Source: Akkermansiaceae bacterium (lineage in GTDB: Bacteria; Verrucomicrobiota; Verrucomicrobiia; Verrucomicrobiales; Akkermansiaceae). Taken from it: a stretch of 64,000 nt of DNA. Both the position numbers and the translations under genes were made by a program. The stretch is from positions 1 to 64,000 of the forward strand of contig JABDRB010000018.1 of assembly GCA_013041925.1 (NCBI GenBank), in the 5' to 3' direction. The notes under the pieces were generated by a model, which saw only the letters and a list, made by a program, of their open reading frames with translations, was not told the origin of the DNA and ran no database searches. Positions 47,201-56,222 of the stretch are shown piece after piece; the first letter of the stretch is position 1; the number at the start of each line of letters is the position of its first letter.

Positions 47201-48235
47201 TCAGAGCGATTCGTCTGTCCTCGACTTGTCGACCCACTGACCTGGTATATGAAGTCGGAATGGCATGTTCTGTTGTTCAATGAGCGAGTGCTGCATTTCC
47301 ATGTAGAGCAGTTGGATCGCGCTGCTTAGGAGTTGGTCGACGTTCAGGTCGATGCCTTGCTGCCCGGGTCGGCAGACCCGGAGGAACGCTAGATCAGGTG
47401 GGTGGGGGAGCTCGCGGTTCCAGTCTTCGACTTCACTAACACTGCTGATCACAGCATCGTAATGATCACGGCAAAACCAGTCGAGATAGGCGGCCTTGTC
47501 CTTCAGTTCGTCGGAGCTCCCCACCAATAACGGCATCATTTTTCCAGGCGTGCAGCCAGCATCCAGCTTTTCAATATGAAAAGCTGCGCGCCATGCCTGA
47601 CCTGTCCGCCAGCCCTGAAGTTCCTGATAGACGAGGCCGATGCGGCGATGGCCTTTTGCCCATAGCCTGGACCAAGCCAAACGTAAGTTTTCGTAATAGT
47701 CGAACTGCACGGTATGGTGTTTCGGGTAGATATGTTCTGGCCCGAAAGTTACGATTTGAAAGCCAACGCGTGGCAAGGGGAGACTGCTTGGTTCAGAAGT
47801 AAGGGCTGGCGGGGCGACCATGACGCCGGTAATCCCCCGGTGGCGCAACCTACGAAAAACAGCCCGCATATTCGCCCCCTTAACGCCGAGCCAGTGCTCC
47901 TCAATCTTAATCCCTCGGTCAGCGGCAAACACTGCCAGACGGTTACACCAATCACCGTAAAATTCATGTTCATGAAAGGCATCCTCCGTTGGCCAGTCAT
48001 GTAGCAGCGCGATCTTGTCCCAGCGGCGCCCCGCAGACCGCTGCTGCGTTCGGTAGTCGGCTAAGGCCCGCATCGCCGCATCCGGACGATAGCCCAGTTC
48101 CGCTGCCTTTGCCTGTACACGCTCGCGGGTTTTTACGGCGATCTCTCGGTGGTTACGCATCGCCATGGAAACCGTTGCTATACTGAGATCCAAGGCCGCT
48201 GCAATGTCCTTCAAAGTCACACGAGAGTTCTCCAT
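47201..48235 (-). CDS. LacI-family transcriptional regulator
   Basis: 344 residues. The N-terminal HTH is VTLKDIAAALDLSIATVSMAMRNHREIAVKTRERVQAKAAELGYRPD; the ligand-binding domain follows with MVAPPAL, HHTVQFDYYENLRLAW and GLVYQE segments. It is divergent from the large GH16 gene across a 130-bp spacer with a candidate operator, so it probably controls that gene in answer to the released sugar. Confidence 0.9.
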   Translation of the reverse strand: MENSRVTLKDIAAALDLSIATVSMAMRNHREIAVKTRERVQAKAAELGYRPDAAMRALADYRTQQRSAGRRWDKIALLHDWPTEDAFHEHEFYGDWCNRLAVFAADRGIKIEEHWLGVKGANMRAVFRRLRHRGITGVMVAPPALTSEPSSLPLPRVGFQIVTFGPEHIYPKHHTVQFDYYENLRLAWSRLWAKGHRRIGLVYQELQGWRTGQAWRAAFHIEKLDAGCTPGKMMPLLVGSSDELKDKAAYLDWFCRDHYDAVISSVSEVEDWNRELPHPPDLAFLRVCRPGQQGIDLNVDQLLSSAIQLLYMEMQHSLIEQQNMPFRLHIPGQWVDKSRTDESL

Positions 48236-48342
48236 GCTGAGAACAATGTCAGGGCGAGCAGCAGCGTCAAGGGGTTATTTGAACTGATTAAAATAAGATG
48301 GCGGTTGCACTTTTCTCCTTAATCGTTTTTATAGATCGTCGT

Positions 48343-48354
48343 TTAACTCGTTAA
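48343..48354. promoter_or_regulatory. Candidate LacI-type operator
   Basis: A perfect inverted repeat TTAAC-TC-GTTAA stands 12 bp before the GH16 start and about 110 bp before the LacI-type gene. The central CG-containing palindrome is in the style of LacI-family sites, but no second copy was found to confirm it. Confidence 0.4.
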
Positions 48355-48365
48355 CAATAAGCCAC

Positions 48366-51317
48366 ATGAATCCAATGCATTATTTATATTCCACACGAAT
48401 GAATATGATTAAAGCAACCTCCAGCAAAGTGGGTTGGCTAGGAAGCGTAATTTTTATGCTGCTGAGCCCAGTATTCGCGACTCCCCCTACTTGGTCCGAT
48501 GAGTTCAATGGCACGGGTGCCCCAGACCCGAATACATGGTCGTTTGAGTCGGGTTACATCCGAAACAACGAGCTGCAGTATTATCAGGCAGACAATGCCT
48601 GGCAGGAGGGTGGCAACCTTATCATTGAAGCGCGGCGCAATGACAATGGCCATGATTACACATCTTCAAGTATTCGGAGTGATGATAAGTATTCCTTCAA
48701 GTATGGTCGTATGCAGGTTCGGGCTAAAATTCCCGTCGTGCCAGGATCTTGGCCAGCGATTTGGACCCTAGGTGATGTCGGACAATGGCCGCACAATGGT
48801 GAGTGTGATGTTTTGGAATACAAAGGTACCGCCACCTCACCTATTTTTGCGAATTGCGCTCGAGGTACGAATGAGCAATGGGTTGCCGCATGGGATGCCG
48901 TGCAACGCCCCACTGCTGATTTTAGGGCATGGGATCCTCATTGGGATTCGGAGTATCACATTTGGACGATGCAGTGGGATGAGGACTACGTCAGGCTTTA
49001 TGTCGATAATGTGCTGATGAATGAAACGGCGCAGACGTGGTTGGTCAATACGACCACGACATGGGGGCCTTTGGAGCCGTTCAAGCAGCCACACAAAATT
49101 CTTCTCAATCTCGCGATTGGTGCCGGTGGTGGTGACCCGACCAATACGCCATTCCCAATTCGTTATCTCGTCGACTACGTTAGGGTGTGGGAGAACTACA
49201 CCAGCAATGCCACGCCAACCGATATCGCGCTCACCAGCAGCAATGTGGTCTCCGCAAAGCCGGTGGGGGAAGTGGTTGGTTATTTGTCTGCAACAGATGC
49301 AGACCCTGCCGAGGTGATCCGGTATGAATTGGTCAGCGGGACAGGGGATACGGACAATGCTGATTTTGATGTGCACTTTGTGTCCGATAGCACCACCACA
49401 TCGGTCCTGAAAACAAAGAGTATTCTCGACTATGCAGATGGGGCAACGCGCAGCATTCGAGTGCGTGCCATCGACATCGAGGGCGCAAGCTATGACGAAG
49501 TCGTGACCATCAATGTTGAGCAGGCGAAGTTGATTGAAGTGCAGTCGTCACCGATTGCAGTTGCGGAGGGTGGTTCCAGCACGTTCTCGGTACGTCTTAG
49601 CAGGCTACCCGCGGCGGATGTGACGGTAAACGTCTCCAGAACCTCGGGGGATAGCGATCTGTCGATTACTTCGGCAACTGCCTTAACATTTACCACGACG
49701 AATGCCACGGATTGGCAGCACGTTACCATTTCCGCTGCGGATGATGTGGATCATTTGGATGGGGTGGCCACATTTAGCTTCGATGATCCGAGCTCAACCT
49801 ATAATAGCCTAAGTGTGGACGCGGCGGAGGTGGATGATGATAACGATTCACCCTTGGTTGATGCTGGTGCAGACTTAGCGGTTGTGATGTCCGGGAGCAG
49901 TGCTTGGACACCTGCAAAAATTGCGACGAGGGCGTGGTATGATGCGTCCGACTCTGCTACCATCACGGCGAGCAATGGCAAGGTGAGCCAGTGGAACGAT
50001 AAGAGCGGAAACGGCTTCCATATCGTACAAGACACGACCTCGGAGATGCCGAGCACAGGCACTCGGACGATGAATAGCTTGAACTCTTTAGACTTTGACG
50101 GTGGTGATTTCCTCAACGGCACGCACGCCGTTGTCACGGGTAATCCCAACCTAATGGTGATCGTGGTGAGAACATTGGACGTGAACGTGGATGGCAATGA
50201 TATGATCACCCTGCTGGGGTCGGGCGCAGGAGGTGCGACCGCGGCAATTACCGGCGGCAACGGCGGTTACTCATGGCGCTTCTTCAATGGCTATGAAGCC
50301 TACGGGGCCACAAACCTCGGTTCAGCGGGCATCCAAATCGGAGTGAGGAGCGCGGGCGCCAATTATGCGGCTTCCGAGATGTGGTTGAATGGAACGCAAT
50401 TATCGAGAGCGGGAGGGACAGGCGATGCGAACACTTCTAGCATCGTGGCCGGCATTCATGTGGGCGGTGGCGTCGGAGGATCGATGAACGGGGCGATCTC
50501 CGAGGTGATCGTGCTGGAGGATGCGACTACCGAGACACGGCAACTGGTGGAAGGATATCTCGCGCACAAGTGGGGCCTGGCAGATAGCCTGCCCACGCAC
50601 CCTCACAAAAGCGCATCACCGACCTTGCCGACTGCCACAGCTACTCTCGATGGCACCGTGAGTGACCCTAACGCAGACTCATTGACGACAATCTGGACGG
50701 TTGTCAGCGGTCCTGATCCGTATGCGATCTCGATCACTGATTCCTCGCTCGTTGACACATCGGCATTGATGACGACTTCGGGAGTCTACACCCTGCGCTT
50801 AACCGCTGACGATGGCCGCCTGCAGTCCTCTGATGATATCGTGATCACGGTGTATGACTCGACGCCATACAACAACTGGGTGGTTGGCGGTTTTTCAGAC
50901 TCCTTTACCAATACCGATTCCGTCAGCAACCCAGATGGCGATATGTTTAACAATCTTCAGGAGTATGCATTTGGCATGGACCCCACAGACCCTCACATGG
51001 CCCCCTTGAGTTATGTTGAAGGTGGTGAGCTCACTCAAGCTGGTGCGCCCATCGCCATTGAGGACGGGAGTAGTTATTTGTTTGTCTATGGGCGACGTAA
51101 GGATTATGCCGCAGCAGGGCTTACCTATGTGGCGCAATTCAGTGCGGACCTGCAACTTTGGACCGATAGTGTAGCCACGCCGACGCTTCGGACCTCAAGT
51201 GGGAGCTCGGGTGGGATTGAGGTCGTCAGTGTGCCTTTTCCTGAAAGTGTTCCGGTTACGGGTGGTGGTGCTGACCAAGTGCCAGAATTCGTTCGAGTTT
51301 CGGTTGACGATAACTAA
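48366..51317 (+). CDS. Secreted multidomain GH16 glucanase (laminarinase-like)
   Basis: 983 residues. Signal peptide to ...VFA, then GH16 (about residues 40-280) with TWSDEFNG at the start and the catalytic motif GECDVLEYKG (ExDxxE nucleophile and acid/base), WHIYTMQW-like EYHIWTMQWDEDYVRLYVDN, and LLNLAIGAG. Next come a cadherin-like module, a Calx-beta module (VAEGGSSTFSVRLSR), a LamG/ConA-like domain (about 520-740), a PKD-like module and a C-terminal NNLQEYAFGMDPTDP stretch of verrucomicrobial style. GH16 acts on beta-1,3-glucans such as laminarin, or on agar/carrageenan types. Starts at 48366, 48402 or 48405 are possible. Confidence 0.88.
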   Translation: MNPMHYLYSTRMNMIKATSSKVGWLGSVIFMLLSPVFATPPTWSDEFNGTGAPDPNTWSFESGYIRNNELQYYQADNAWQEGGNLIIEARRNDNGHDYTSSSIRSDDKYSFKYGRMQVRAKIPVVPGSWPAIWTLGDVGQWPHNGECDVLEYKGTATSPIFANCARGTNEQWVAAWDAVQRPTADFRAWDPHWDSEYHIWTMQWDEDYVRLYVDNVLMNETAQTWLVNTTTTWGPLEPFKQPHKILLNLAIGAGGGDPTNTPFPIRYLVDYVRVWENYTSNATPTDIALTSSNVVSAKPVGEVVGYLSATDADPAEVIRYELVSGTGDTDNADFDVHFVSDSTTTSVLKTKSILDYADGATRSIRVRAIDIEGASYDEVVTINVEQAKLIEVQSSPIAVAEGGSSTFSVRLSRLPAADVTVNVSRTSGDSDLSITSATALTFTTTNATDWQHVTISAADDVDHLDGVATFSFDDPSSTYNSLSVDAAEVDDDNDSPLVDAGADLAVVMSGSSAWTPAKIATRAWYDASDSATITASNGKVSQWNDKSGNGFHIVQDTTSEMPSTGTRTMNSLNSLDFDGGDFLNGTHAVVTGNPNLMVIVVRTLDVNVDGNDMITLLGSGAGGATAAITGGNGGYSWRFFNGYEAYGATNLGSAGIQIGVRSAGANYAASEMWLNGTQLSRAGGTGDANTSSIVAGIHVGGGVGGSMNGAISEVIVLEDATTETRQLVEGYLAHKWGLADSLPTHPHKSASPTLPTATATLDGTVSDPNADSLTTIWTVVSGPDPYAISITDSSLVDTSALMTTSGVYTLRLTADDGRLQSSDDIVITVYDSTPYNNWVVGGFSDSFTNTDSVSNPDGDMFNNLQEYAFGMDPTDPHMAPLSYVEGGELTQAGAPIAIEDGSSYLFVYGRRKDYAAAGLTYVAQFSADLQLWTDSVATPTLRTSSGSSGGIEVVSVPFPESVPVTGGGADQVPEFVRVSVDDN

Positions 51318-51370
51318 CTGACCGATCCCCCTCCCTTCTCAGGGGTGAAAATGAGGACGCCCATGTGGAT

Positions 51371-52576
51371 TTATCGCCCTGCCTCTGCCCTCAACTCTGG
51401 GATAAGCAGGAGCGACGAGAGCAGAATCAATCCCGCCCCGACAATGGCGACAGCCCCTGGCCCCATCGTGCCTGCGACAGAAAATGCGATCACTGGGGCA
51501 AGGACACCTCGAAACCCAGTGAGGCAGCTGTGCACACTCATGTATTCACCGACATGATCCTCGGTTGAGAAACGTGTGACCCAAAGGCTCCAGAGGACAT
51601 TACCGCCCGATCGCCCAATACCATGAAGGGCAATGCCCACACATAGGCTGAGATAGGTTCCACCGAGGTAATACACGAGAATACCGGCAAAGAAAAAAAT
51701 ATTGACCATCACCCGCACACGATAAAATGGCAATCGGTCAAATACCATCCCCCACGGCAGCACACAGATGATAGATGCCAGCATGGGAATGGTGCTGGTG
51801 ATCAAGCCTGCCCTGCCAGCATCCAATTCGAACCCATAGATCGGATTACTGATATATTCCACAAATAAGGCAAAGCTCAGGAGGTTCCCCATGCCTAACA
51901 GCATCCAGCAAATCAACAGCTTCCTAAATGCCTTGTCGCGTGAAACATGGCGAAAGGCATTAAATAACTTCAGTCGGCTCGTCTGTCTTAGTTTCACCGG
52001 AGCCATTGCAAACACACAGCCGGCCATGGCGATAGAACACCCCGCATAAAACCAAAATAAACCGTGGAAGTCATCCCCCTGATGTGCCAGCCACGCCCCG
52101 CCGCCCACGCCCGCGGCGGCTCCGGTGGTAGCGCGCACAACACCAGCCAAGGAAAACAGCCGGCCTCTCACACGGTTCGAGTAATGCTTGCGATAAATCT
52201 GCGAAATTAAAGGGGTTCCGACTGTTAACATCACCGCGGCCAAACAAATGCCAACTAAATAGATCCACGCCGAATCCCCCGCCAGCGCAGCGGCGGCAAA
52301 CCCGAGTGCGGCCATACACCAGACAAAGACGGATGCCGTATTCACTGTGCAGCCGAGCCGGCGGACAATCTGCACGGTGAATAAGCTCAATAATAAACCA
52401 ACACTGGCCGCCGCCGCAATGGTCATCTTCATCCACACAGGCGCACCAAACACGCGGATCGCCACATACATCGCAAAAGTCGTTCCCGCCGTCTCGATCA
52501 ACCCCTGCGGCACAGATCGGATCAACTCCAGACCAAAGGTCCTGCGTTGTTGCCCAATGTCCGCACTCTCATTCAT
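51371..52576 (-). CDS. MFS transporter
   Basis: 401 residues with about 12 membrane helices. The N-terminal FGLELIRSVPQGLIETAGTTFAMYVAIRVF and the GTPLISQIYRKHYSNRVRGRLFS loop are family features of an uncharacterised verrucomicrobial/planctomycete MFS group. Substrate unknown; the location next to the GH16 gene allows an oligosaccharide, but this is only inferred. Start at 52576 gives a normal short cytoplasmic N-terminus. Confidence 0.78.
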   Translation of the reverse strand: MNESADIGQQRRTFGLELIRSVPQGLIETAGTTFAMYVAIRVFGAPVWMKMTIAAAASVGLLLSLFTVQIVRRLGCTVNTASVFVWCMAALGFAAAALAGDSAWIYLVGICLAAVMLTVGTPLISQIYRKHYSNRVRGRLFSLAGVVRATTGAAAGVGGGAWLAHQGDDFHGLFWFYAGCSIAMAGCVFAMAPVKLRQTSRLKLFNAFRHVSRDKAFRKLLICWMLLGMGNLLSFALFVEYISNPIYGFELDAGRAGLITSTIPMLASIICVLPWGMVFDRLPFYRVRVMVNIFFFAGILVYYLGGTYLSLCVGIALHGIGRSGGNVLWSLWVTRFSTEDHVGEYMSVHSCLTGFRGVLAPVIAFSVAGTMGPGAVAIVGAGLILLSSLLLIPELRAEAGR

Positions 52577-52758
52577 AAACCCCGATTCTCGGCGGGGAAG
52601 AAAAGCGTAACAGCAGCGAGAGCACAAGACCGAACCCTCGGGTCATCGCACACCCAGCCACAGAGAAGGTCGGCTCAACCCATGGATACCCAGAATCCAT
52701 GCCTCCCTCACTTTTCTTCACGCTTGCTTCTCCGCCGCCAATTTTTAATTCTTCTAGC

Positions 52759-53487
52759 ATGCAGACCACCTACGAATCCGACCAACTACTCAGCGAATAC
52801 CTACTTATGCACTATGGCACCGAGCAGCAACTCATGCCGTGGGGGTTTGGGCCGAAGGAGGCGATCGGGTTTCCAGTAAGAACCGTTTCCCACTTCCCTG
52901 GCGGGACATGCCAGCGTGCGCTTGATCTCGGTTGTGCCGTGGGCCGATCCAGCTTTGAACTGAGCAAAAATGCGGACTCCGTCACCGGGGTGGACTTTTC
53001 TGCCAACTTCATTGCCGCCGCCAATCACCTGCGCACGGTGGGGTCGCTTGATTATCCGCTCCGCGAAACGGGGCACCAAATCACCACGGCCACAGCCAGC
53101 CTTCCCACCGGCTCCCATCCGGAAATCTGTCAGTTCCTCCAAGGTGATGCCATGCATCTGCCCAATAACCTCGGCCGCTTCGATCGCGTCCACGCCGCCA
53201 ACCTAATCTGCCGATTGACCGAGCCGGAAAAATTACTCCGTCGGCTACCCGAGCTTGTCCGGCCCGGGGGTCACCTTGTGCTTGCCACCCCATGCACCTG
53301 GCTGGACGCGTTTACCCCGCGCGATTGCCAGCCAGCGGGCGATACCTTCGATTGGCTCATCAGCCAACTCACGCCAGCATTTGACCTCCAGCGCCAGTGC
53401 GATGAGCCGTTTTTGATCCGAGAAACGGCAAGGAAATTTCAATGGACCGTATCCCTCGTTACCCTGTGGGAGCGCCGCGCGCATTAG
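52759..53487 (+). CDS. Putative 4-mercaptohistidine N1-methyltransferase (OvoA C-terminal type)
   Basis: 242 residues. The N-terminus YESDQLLSEYLLMHYG, the SAM site RALDLGCAVGRSSFELS, then VHAANLICRL, LVLATPCTWLDAFTPRD and FLIRETARKFQW match the C-terminal methyltransferase domain of OvoA, which makes ovothiol from 5-thiohistidine. Here it is a free-standing protein; the sulfoxide synthase/FGE part is not in the window. A related methyltransferase with another thiol-imidazole substrate is possible. Confidence 0.8.
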   Translation: MQTTYESDQLLSEYLLMHYGTEQQLMPWGFGPKEAIGFPVRTVSHFPGGTCQRALDLGCAVGRSSFELSKNADSVTGVDFSANFIAAANHLRTVGSLDYPLRETGHQITTATASLPTGSHPEICQFLQGDAMHLPNNLGRFDRVHAANLICRLTEPEKLLRRLPELVRPGGHLVLATPCTWLDAFTPRDCQPAGDTFDWLISQLTPAFDLQRQCDEPFLIRETARKFQWTVSLVTLWERRAH

Positions 53488-53669
53488 CCTCGATCATCCA
53501 ATCCACGACAACCCTGCGGATAGCACACACCGAGCAAGTTTCACTTCCGCCGAGGGGGGAAATTTTAGCTTCCCTGAATATCTATTTTGAGTAAAGTTTT
53601 CCCACGCACGCCTCACCCATCTCCCTTGGATGAGGCTGAAAAATCAACGAAGACATCGACGACTCCGTC

Positions 53670-54455
53670 ATGAAATACGCGATTTTATCAGACATTCACG
53701 CAAACCTCGAGGCATTGACCAGTGTGTTGGAGGACGCCCGTGCGCATGGGGTGACACATTTTATCTGTCTGGGTGATGTGGTTGGCTACAATGCGAATCC
53801 GAGCGAGTGTGTGGATATTATCCGTGCGCTGGACTGCCCAGTGTTGATGGGGAATCATGATGCTTATATGGTTGCGGATGAAATCCCGGAAATCGTGAAT
53901 GATCGGGCGCGGAAGTCCCTAGAGTGGACACGCACGCAGATGACGCCCGACCAGCATGAGTGGCTTGCCCAGTTACCGCTGCAGCGGCGGGTGGGTGCCT
54001 TTGAGATTGTCCATGCAAGTCTGCACGACCCCGAAATGTGGAATTATGTCGTGAATGCCACCGAGGCTATTGTGCATTTTCATTTTCAGGAGACACCATT
54101 ATGTTTTTACGGTCACACCCACCATCCGATGTATTTCTCCATCAAGGAGCGGGTTACCCACAAGGGGTTTGATCGGATTGAGCTGAAGGATGATGACCAG
54201 TATCTCGTGAATGTCGGCTCGGTCGGGCAACCACGCGGAGAGGATAAACGCGCACAGTATGTCATTTACGATTCGGTAGAGCGGGTGGTGGAGATGCGTT
54301 TCGTCGATTATGATGTGGCTCTCACATGTCAAAAAATCCGCGAGGCGGGATTGCCAGAGCATAACGCGATTCGATTGGAAAAATCCGACATCGACGCGGC
54401 TGCGGCACTCAAGCAGATTGAGGAAGCGGAAAAATTAGTCGACCATTTAACCTAA
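53670..54455 (+). CDS. Metallophosphoesterase (YfcE/DUF2437-like phosphodiesterase)
   Basis: 261 residues with all calcineurin-type motifs: ILSDIHANLEAL, FICLGDVVGYNANPSE, VLMGNHDAYM and FYGHTHHPMYF, then VNVGSVGQPRG. Two-metal phosphoesterases of this short cytosolic class often act on cyclic nucleotides or protein phosphates; substrate unknown. Followed 2 bp later by a small gene, so three genes (53670-55085) seem to form an operon. Confidence 0.87.
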   Translation: MKYAILSDIHANLEALTSVLEDARAHGVTHFICLGDVVGYNANPSECVDIIRALDCPVLMGNHDAYMVADEIPEIVNDRARKSLEWTRTQMTPDQHEWLAQLPLQRRVGAFEIVHASLHDPEMWNYVVNATEAIVHFHFQETPLCFYGHTHHPMYFSIKERVTHKGFDRIELKDDDQYLVNVGSVGQPRGEDKRAQYVIYDSVERVVEMRFVDYDVALTCQKIREAGLPEHNAIRLEKSDIDAAAALKQIEEAEKLVDHLT

Positions 54456-54457
54456 GG

Positions 54458-54727
54458 ATGTCAGCCCAAACGGATAAAATCAAAGAGAGCAGCAGGGAGT
54501 TTCTTGCTACGAATGCCGTATTTTTTGCGCAGATGTGTGAGCCGCTCAACGCGCTGTTTCAGAGCTCTGGGCCAATGCAGATTCTCAGCGATGAGTCGGA
54601 GATGACTCTGGTGGTCGCGGTCAGGGCGACCGAAGAAACCGATGAGGCCGGGGCGATGGATGTCGATTGTGTCATGCTAGAGCCGAACCATGAGAGTCTG
54701 CGCACCTGCGTGAACTCGATTCTTTAG
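54458..54727 (+). CDS. Small protein of unknown function
   Basis: 89 residues, acidic, starting MSAQTDKIKESSREF. Predicted helix then strands (MTLVVAVRATEETDE...). No family recognised. It starts 2 bp after the phosphoesterase stop and is followed by a roadblock-like gene, so it is likely translated in the same operon and may work with it. Confidence 0.6.
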   Translation: MSAQTDKIKESSREFLATNAVFFAQMCEPLNALFQSSGPMQILSDESEMTLVVAVRATEETDEAGAMDVDCVMLEPNHESLRTCVNSIL

Positions 54728-54746
54728 TGAAGAAGAGAGAAGTGAG

Positions 54747-55085
54747 ATGATCAAGGATATCAGAGAAAGGATAAAGCCGCTCTACGACATGGGAGCCCTA
54801 CTCGGGTTTTCTCTGTGTGGCGATGATGGCGAGGTAATTCATAATGAGTCGTTTTTGAGTGATCAGGCTGCGGCCAAGGCGACCCAGCTTTTTATCGAGG
54901 GCGTCAAGGAATTGGTGGCTGCCCAGCGGGTGGTAAACCGTTTGATTGTGGAGCTTGATGATGTGATTTTGATCTACGGACGTATTGCCGAGGCACATGC
55001 CCTGTTTACTCTAGAAAGGGGATGTGATTTGGATGCCGTTGCGGCAGTCATCCCCCTGCAGCAGCCCATTCCTGAGGGGCTCTGA
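54747..55085 (+). CDS. Roadblock/LC7-like small protein
   Basis: 112 residues. The order helix (DIRERIKPLYDM), strands (GALLGFSLCGDDGEVIHNESF), long helix (AAKATQLFIEGVKELVAAQR) and strands (RLIVELDDVILIYGRI) suits the roadblock/LC7 fold of GTPase-activating MglB-type proteins. No Ras-like GTPase gene is nearby. The call is from pattern alone. A short GGAG-like sequence lies before the start. Confidence 0.5.
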   Translation: MIKDIRERIKPLYDMGALLGFSLCGDDGEVIHNESFLSDQAAAKATQLFIEGVKELVAAQRVVNRLIVELDDVILIYGRIAEAHALFTLERGCDLDAVAAVIPLQQPIPEGL

Positions 55086-55235
55086 TTCTCCCAGATCACT
55101 CTGGCAGGCGATGCCGTGTCCGGCGCTTTTGAATAAAAAATGCCAGACATATCGTCACATTGCGACCATGCCATCATCTCTTGATCCACACGAGATTCAG
55201 GGGTTTCATGCACTCAACCCAACAGGGTAAAGTCA

Positions 55236-55562
55236 TTACCCAATCAGAATAGGCCTAGCATTTTTATTTAATTCCATCAGTTCCCGCTGCTTGACGACCC
55301 CTTCTCGCTCAGCCCCCCAGTCCAGCTCGCTCGCCCAGACTTCATGGAGAAGACCTTCATGCGCACTTCGCACCGCAGCGAGAGCTTGCCGCAGCTGCCA
55401 ATCCTCCCAACGTGGATTTCCACCTAATTTTTTGAGCCATTCACGAAAAACCGCAGCTTTTCCGCCCCCTCCACCCCCAGACGTTGGGTTTCCAGATTGC
55501 CGTAAATGAGCTCCCCAGCCTTCTAAATAATGCCAATAATAGGGCACAACCTTCTCGCTCAC
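55236..55562 (-). pseudogene. N-terminal remnant of an integron integrase (tentative)
   Basis: 108 residues. The segment VPYYWHYLEGWGAHL...FREWLKKLGGNPRWEDWQLRQALAAVRSAH fits the N-terminal extension and helical start of verrucomicrobial-type integron tyrosine recombinases as I remember them. The ORF stops after ARPILIG; the core-binding and catalytic parts (R...HxxR...Y) are absent here and no continuation is seen in other frames down to 55086. It is divergent from the cassette array and 134 bp from its first hairpin, exactly where intI should stand. Alternative: an unrelated small protein. Gly-rich run near residue 30. Confidence 0.5.
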
Positions 55563-55695
55563 CCCTCTACCTACAACATAATGCGTATACCTCCGGTGAA
55601 ACTCCTGCTTTTTGTTGGTTATTTTCTTGTCCCTACATTATACACATTTCATGCTCCTTCCAGACTCTAATCTAACTTAAACGACCCCCCTCAAA
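55563..55695. other. Putative attI region / leader between integrase remnant and array
   Basis: 133 bp without an ORF. It lies where attI, the integrase promoter and the cassette promoter are expected. A GTTGGTT-like core occurs near 55614-55620 but no convincing attI structure is visible by eye. The sequence is A/T-rich compared with the genes to the left. Confidence 0.3.
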
Positions 55696-55773
55696 AAACA
55701 ACATCATAATAGTGTATTGTGGAATTCCACACTAGTGACCTATTATGGAATTCCACCTAATACACTGTTAGCC
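55696..55773 (+). other. attC-like hairpin at the head of the array
   Basis: Inverted repeat with arms 55711-55729 and 55746-55766: AGTGTATT plus GTGGAATTCCA pairs with the opposite arm apart from a 2-nt bulge. An AACAAC stands on the left as inverse core and GTTAGCC (55767-55773) on the right as core. The self-palindrome GGAATTCC is present in both arms. At 78 bp it is shorter than the other attC sites; it could be the attC of an ORF-less cassette or part of attI. Confidence 0.6.
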
Positions 55774-55780
55774 AAAAATC

Positions 55781-56215
55781 ATGAAATTCACCCTACTACT
55801 TGTCGCAATATCTAGTTCTATGATTTCGTGCAGTAAGCCGAAGGCTTCAGCTACAACTTCTCCAGCGAAAATGCCATTGAGCGAGATAGCTGTTTGTTTA
55901 GCCGAATTTCTTCCACAGGAGGCTTCCGACGTAGTTCTTAAGGATAAAGACAGTAAAAAGCATCGTGTAAAATTAACAGTAGAGGAGTTTGAACGCCTTA
56001 AGTTCGAATTTGCGAATGAACTATATGATCGTGCTTCTAAGAGTTACGGATTTGGAAGTCGGTCACATCAATCTACAACTTATTCCGAAGGAGATTCGTC
56101 GTTCTCTGTTTCCATGGGAGGAAAGGAGAGTTATGATTTTGTAATAATAGGAGCACATAGCCCAGAGAATGATAATACGGCAACAATATGGATTAAATCA
56201 TTCCATACTAGGTAA
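55781..56215 (+). CDS. Cassette 1: lipoprotein of unknown function
   Basis: 144 residues with a lipoprotein signal (lipobox MISC at residues 14-17). The mature part is polar and Ser/Lys-rich, with a KHRVKLTVEEFERLKFEFANEL helix and a likely beta end (SFSVSMGG...YDFVIIGAH). No family recognised. It starts 7 bp after the core GTTAGCC and ends 7 bp before attC1, so the gene fills the cassette. No Shine-Dalgarno. Confidence 0.75.
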   Translation: MKFTLLLVAISSSMISCSKPKASATTSPAKMPLSEIAVCLAEFLPQEASDVVLKDKDSKKHRVKLTVEEFERLKFEFANELYDRASKSYGFGSRSHQSTTYSEGDSSFSVSMGGKESYDFVIIGAHSPENDNTATIWIKSFHTR

Positions 56216-56222
56216 TTTATAA

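Noticed and set aside
51318-51370. Possible terminator between the GH16 and MFS genes
   Set aside because: CCCC/GGGG arms are only 4 bp with a long loop and no T-run.
55024-55230. 68-codon plus-strand ORF overlapping the roadblock-like gene end
   Set aside because: Overlaps the likely real gene in another frame; composition not protein-like.
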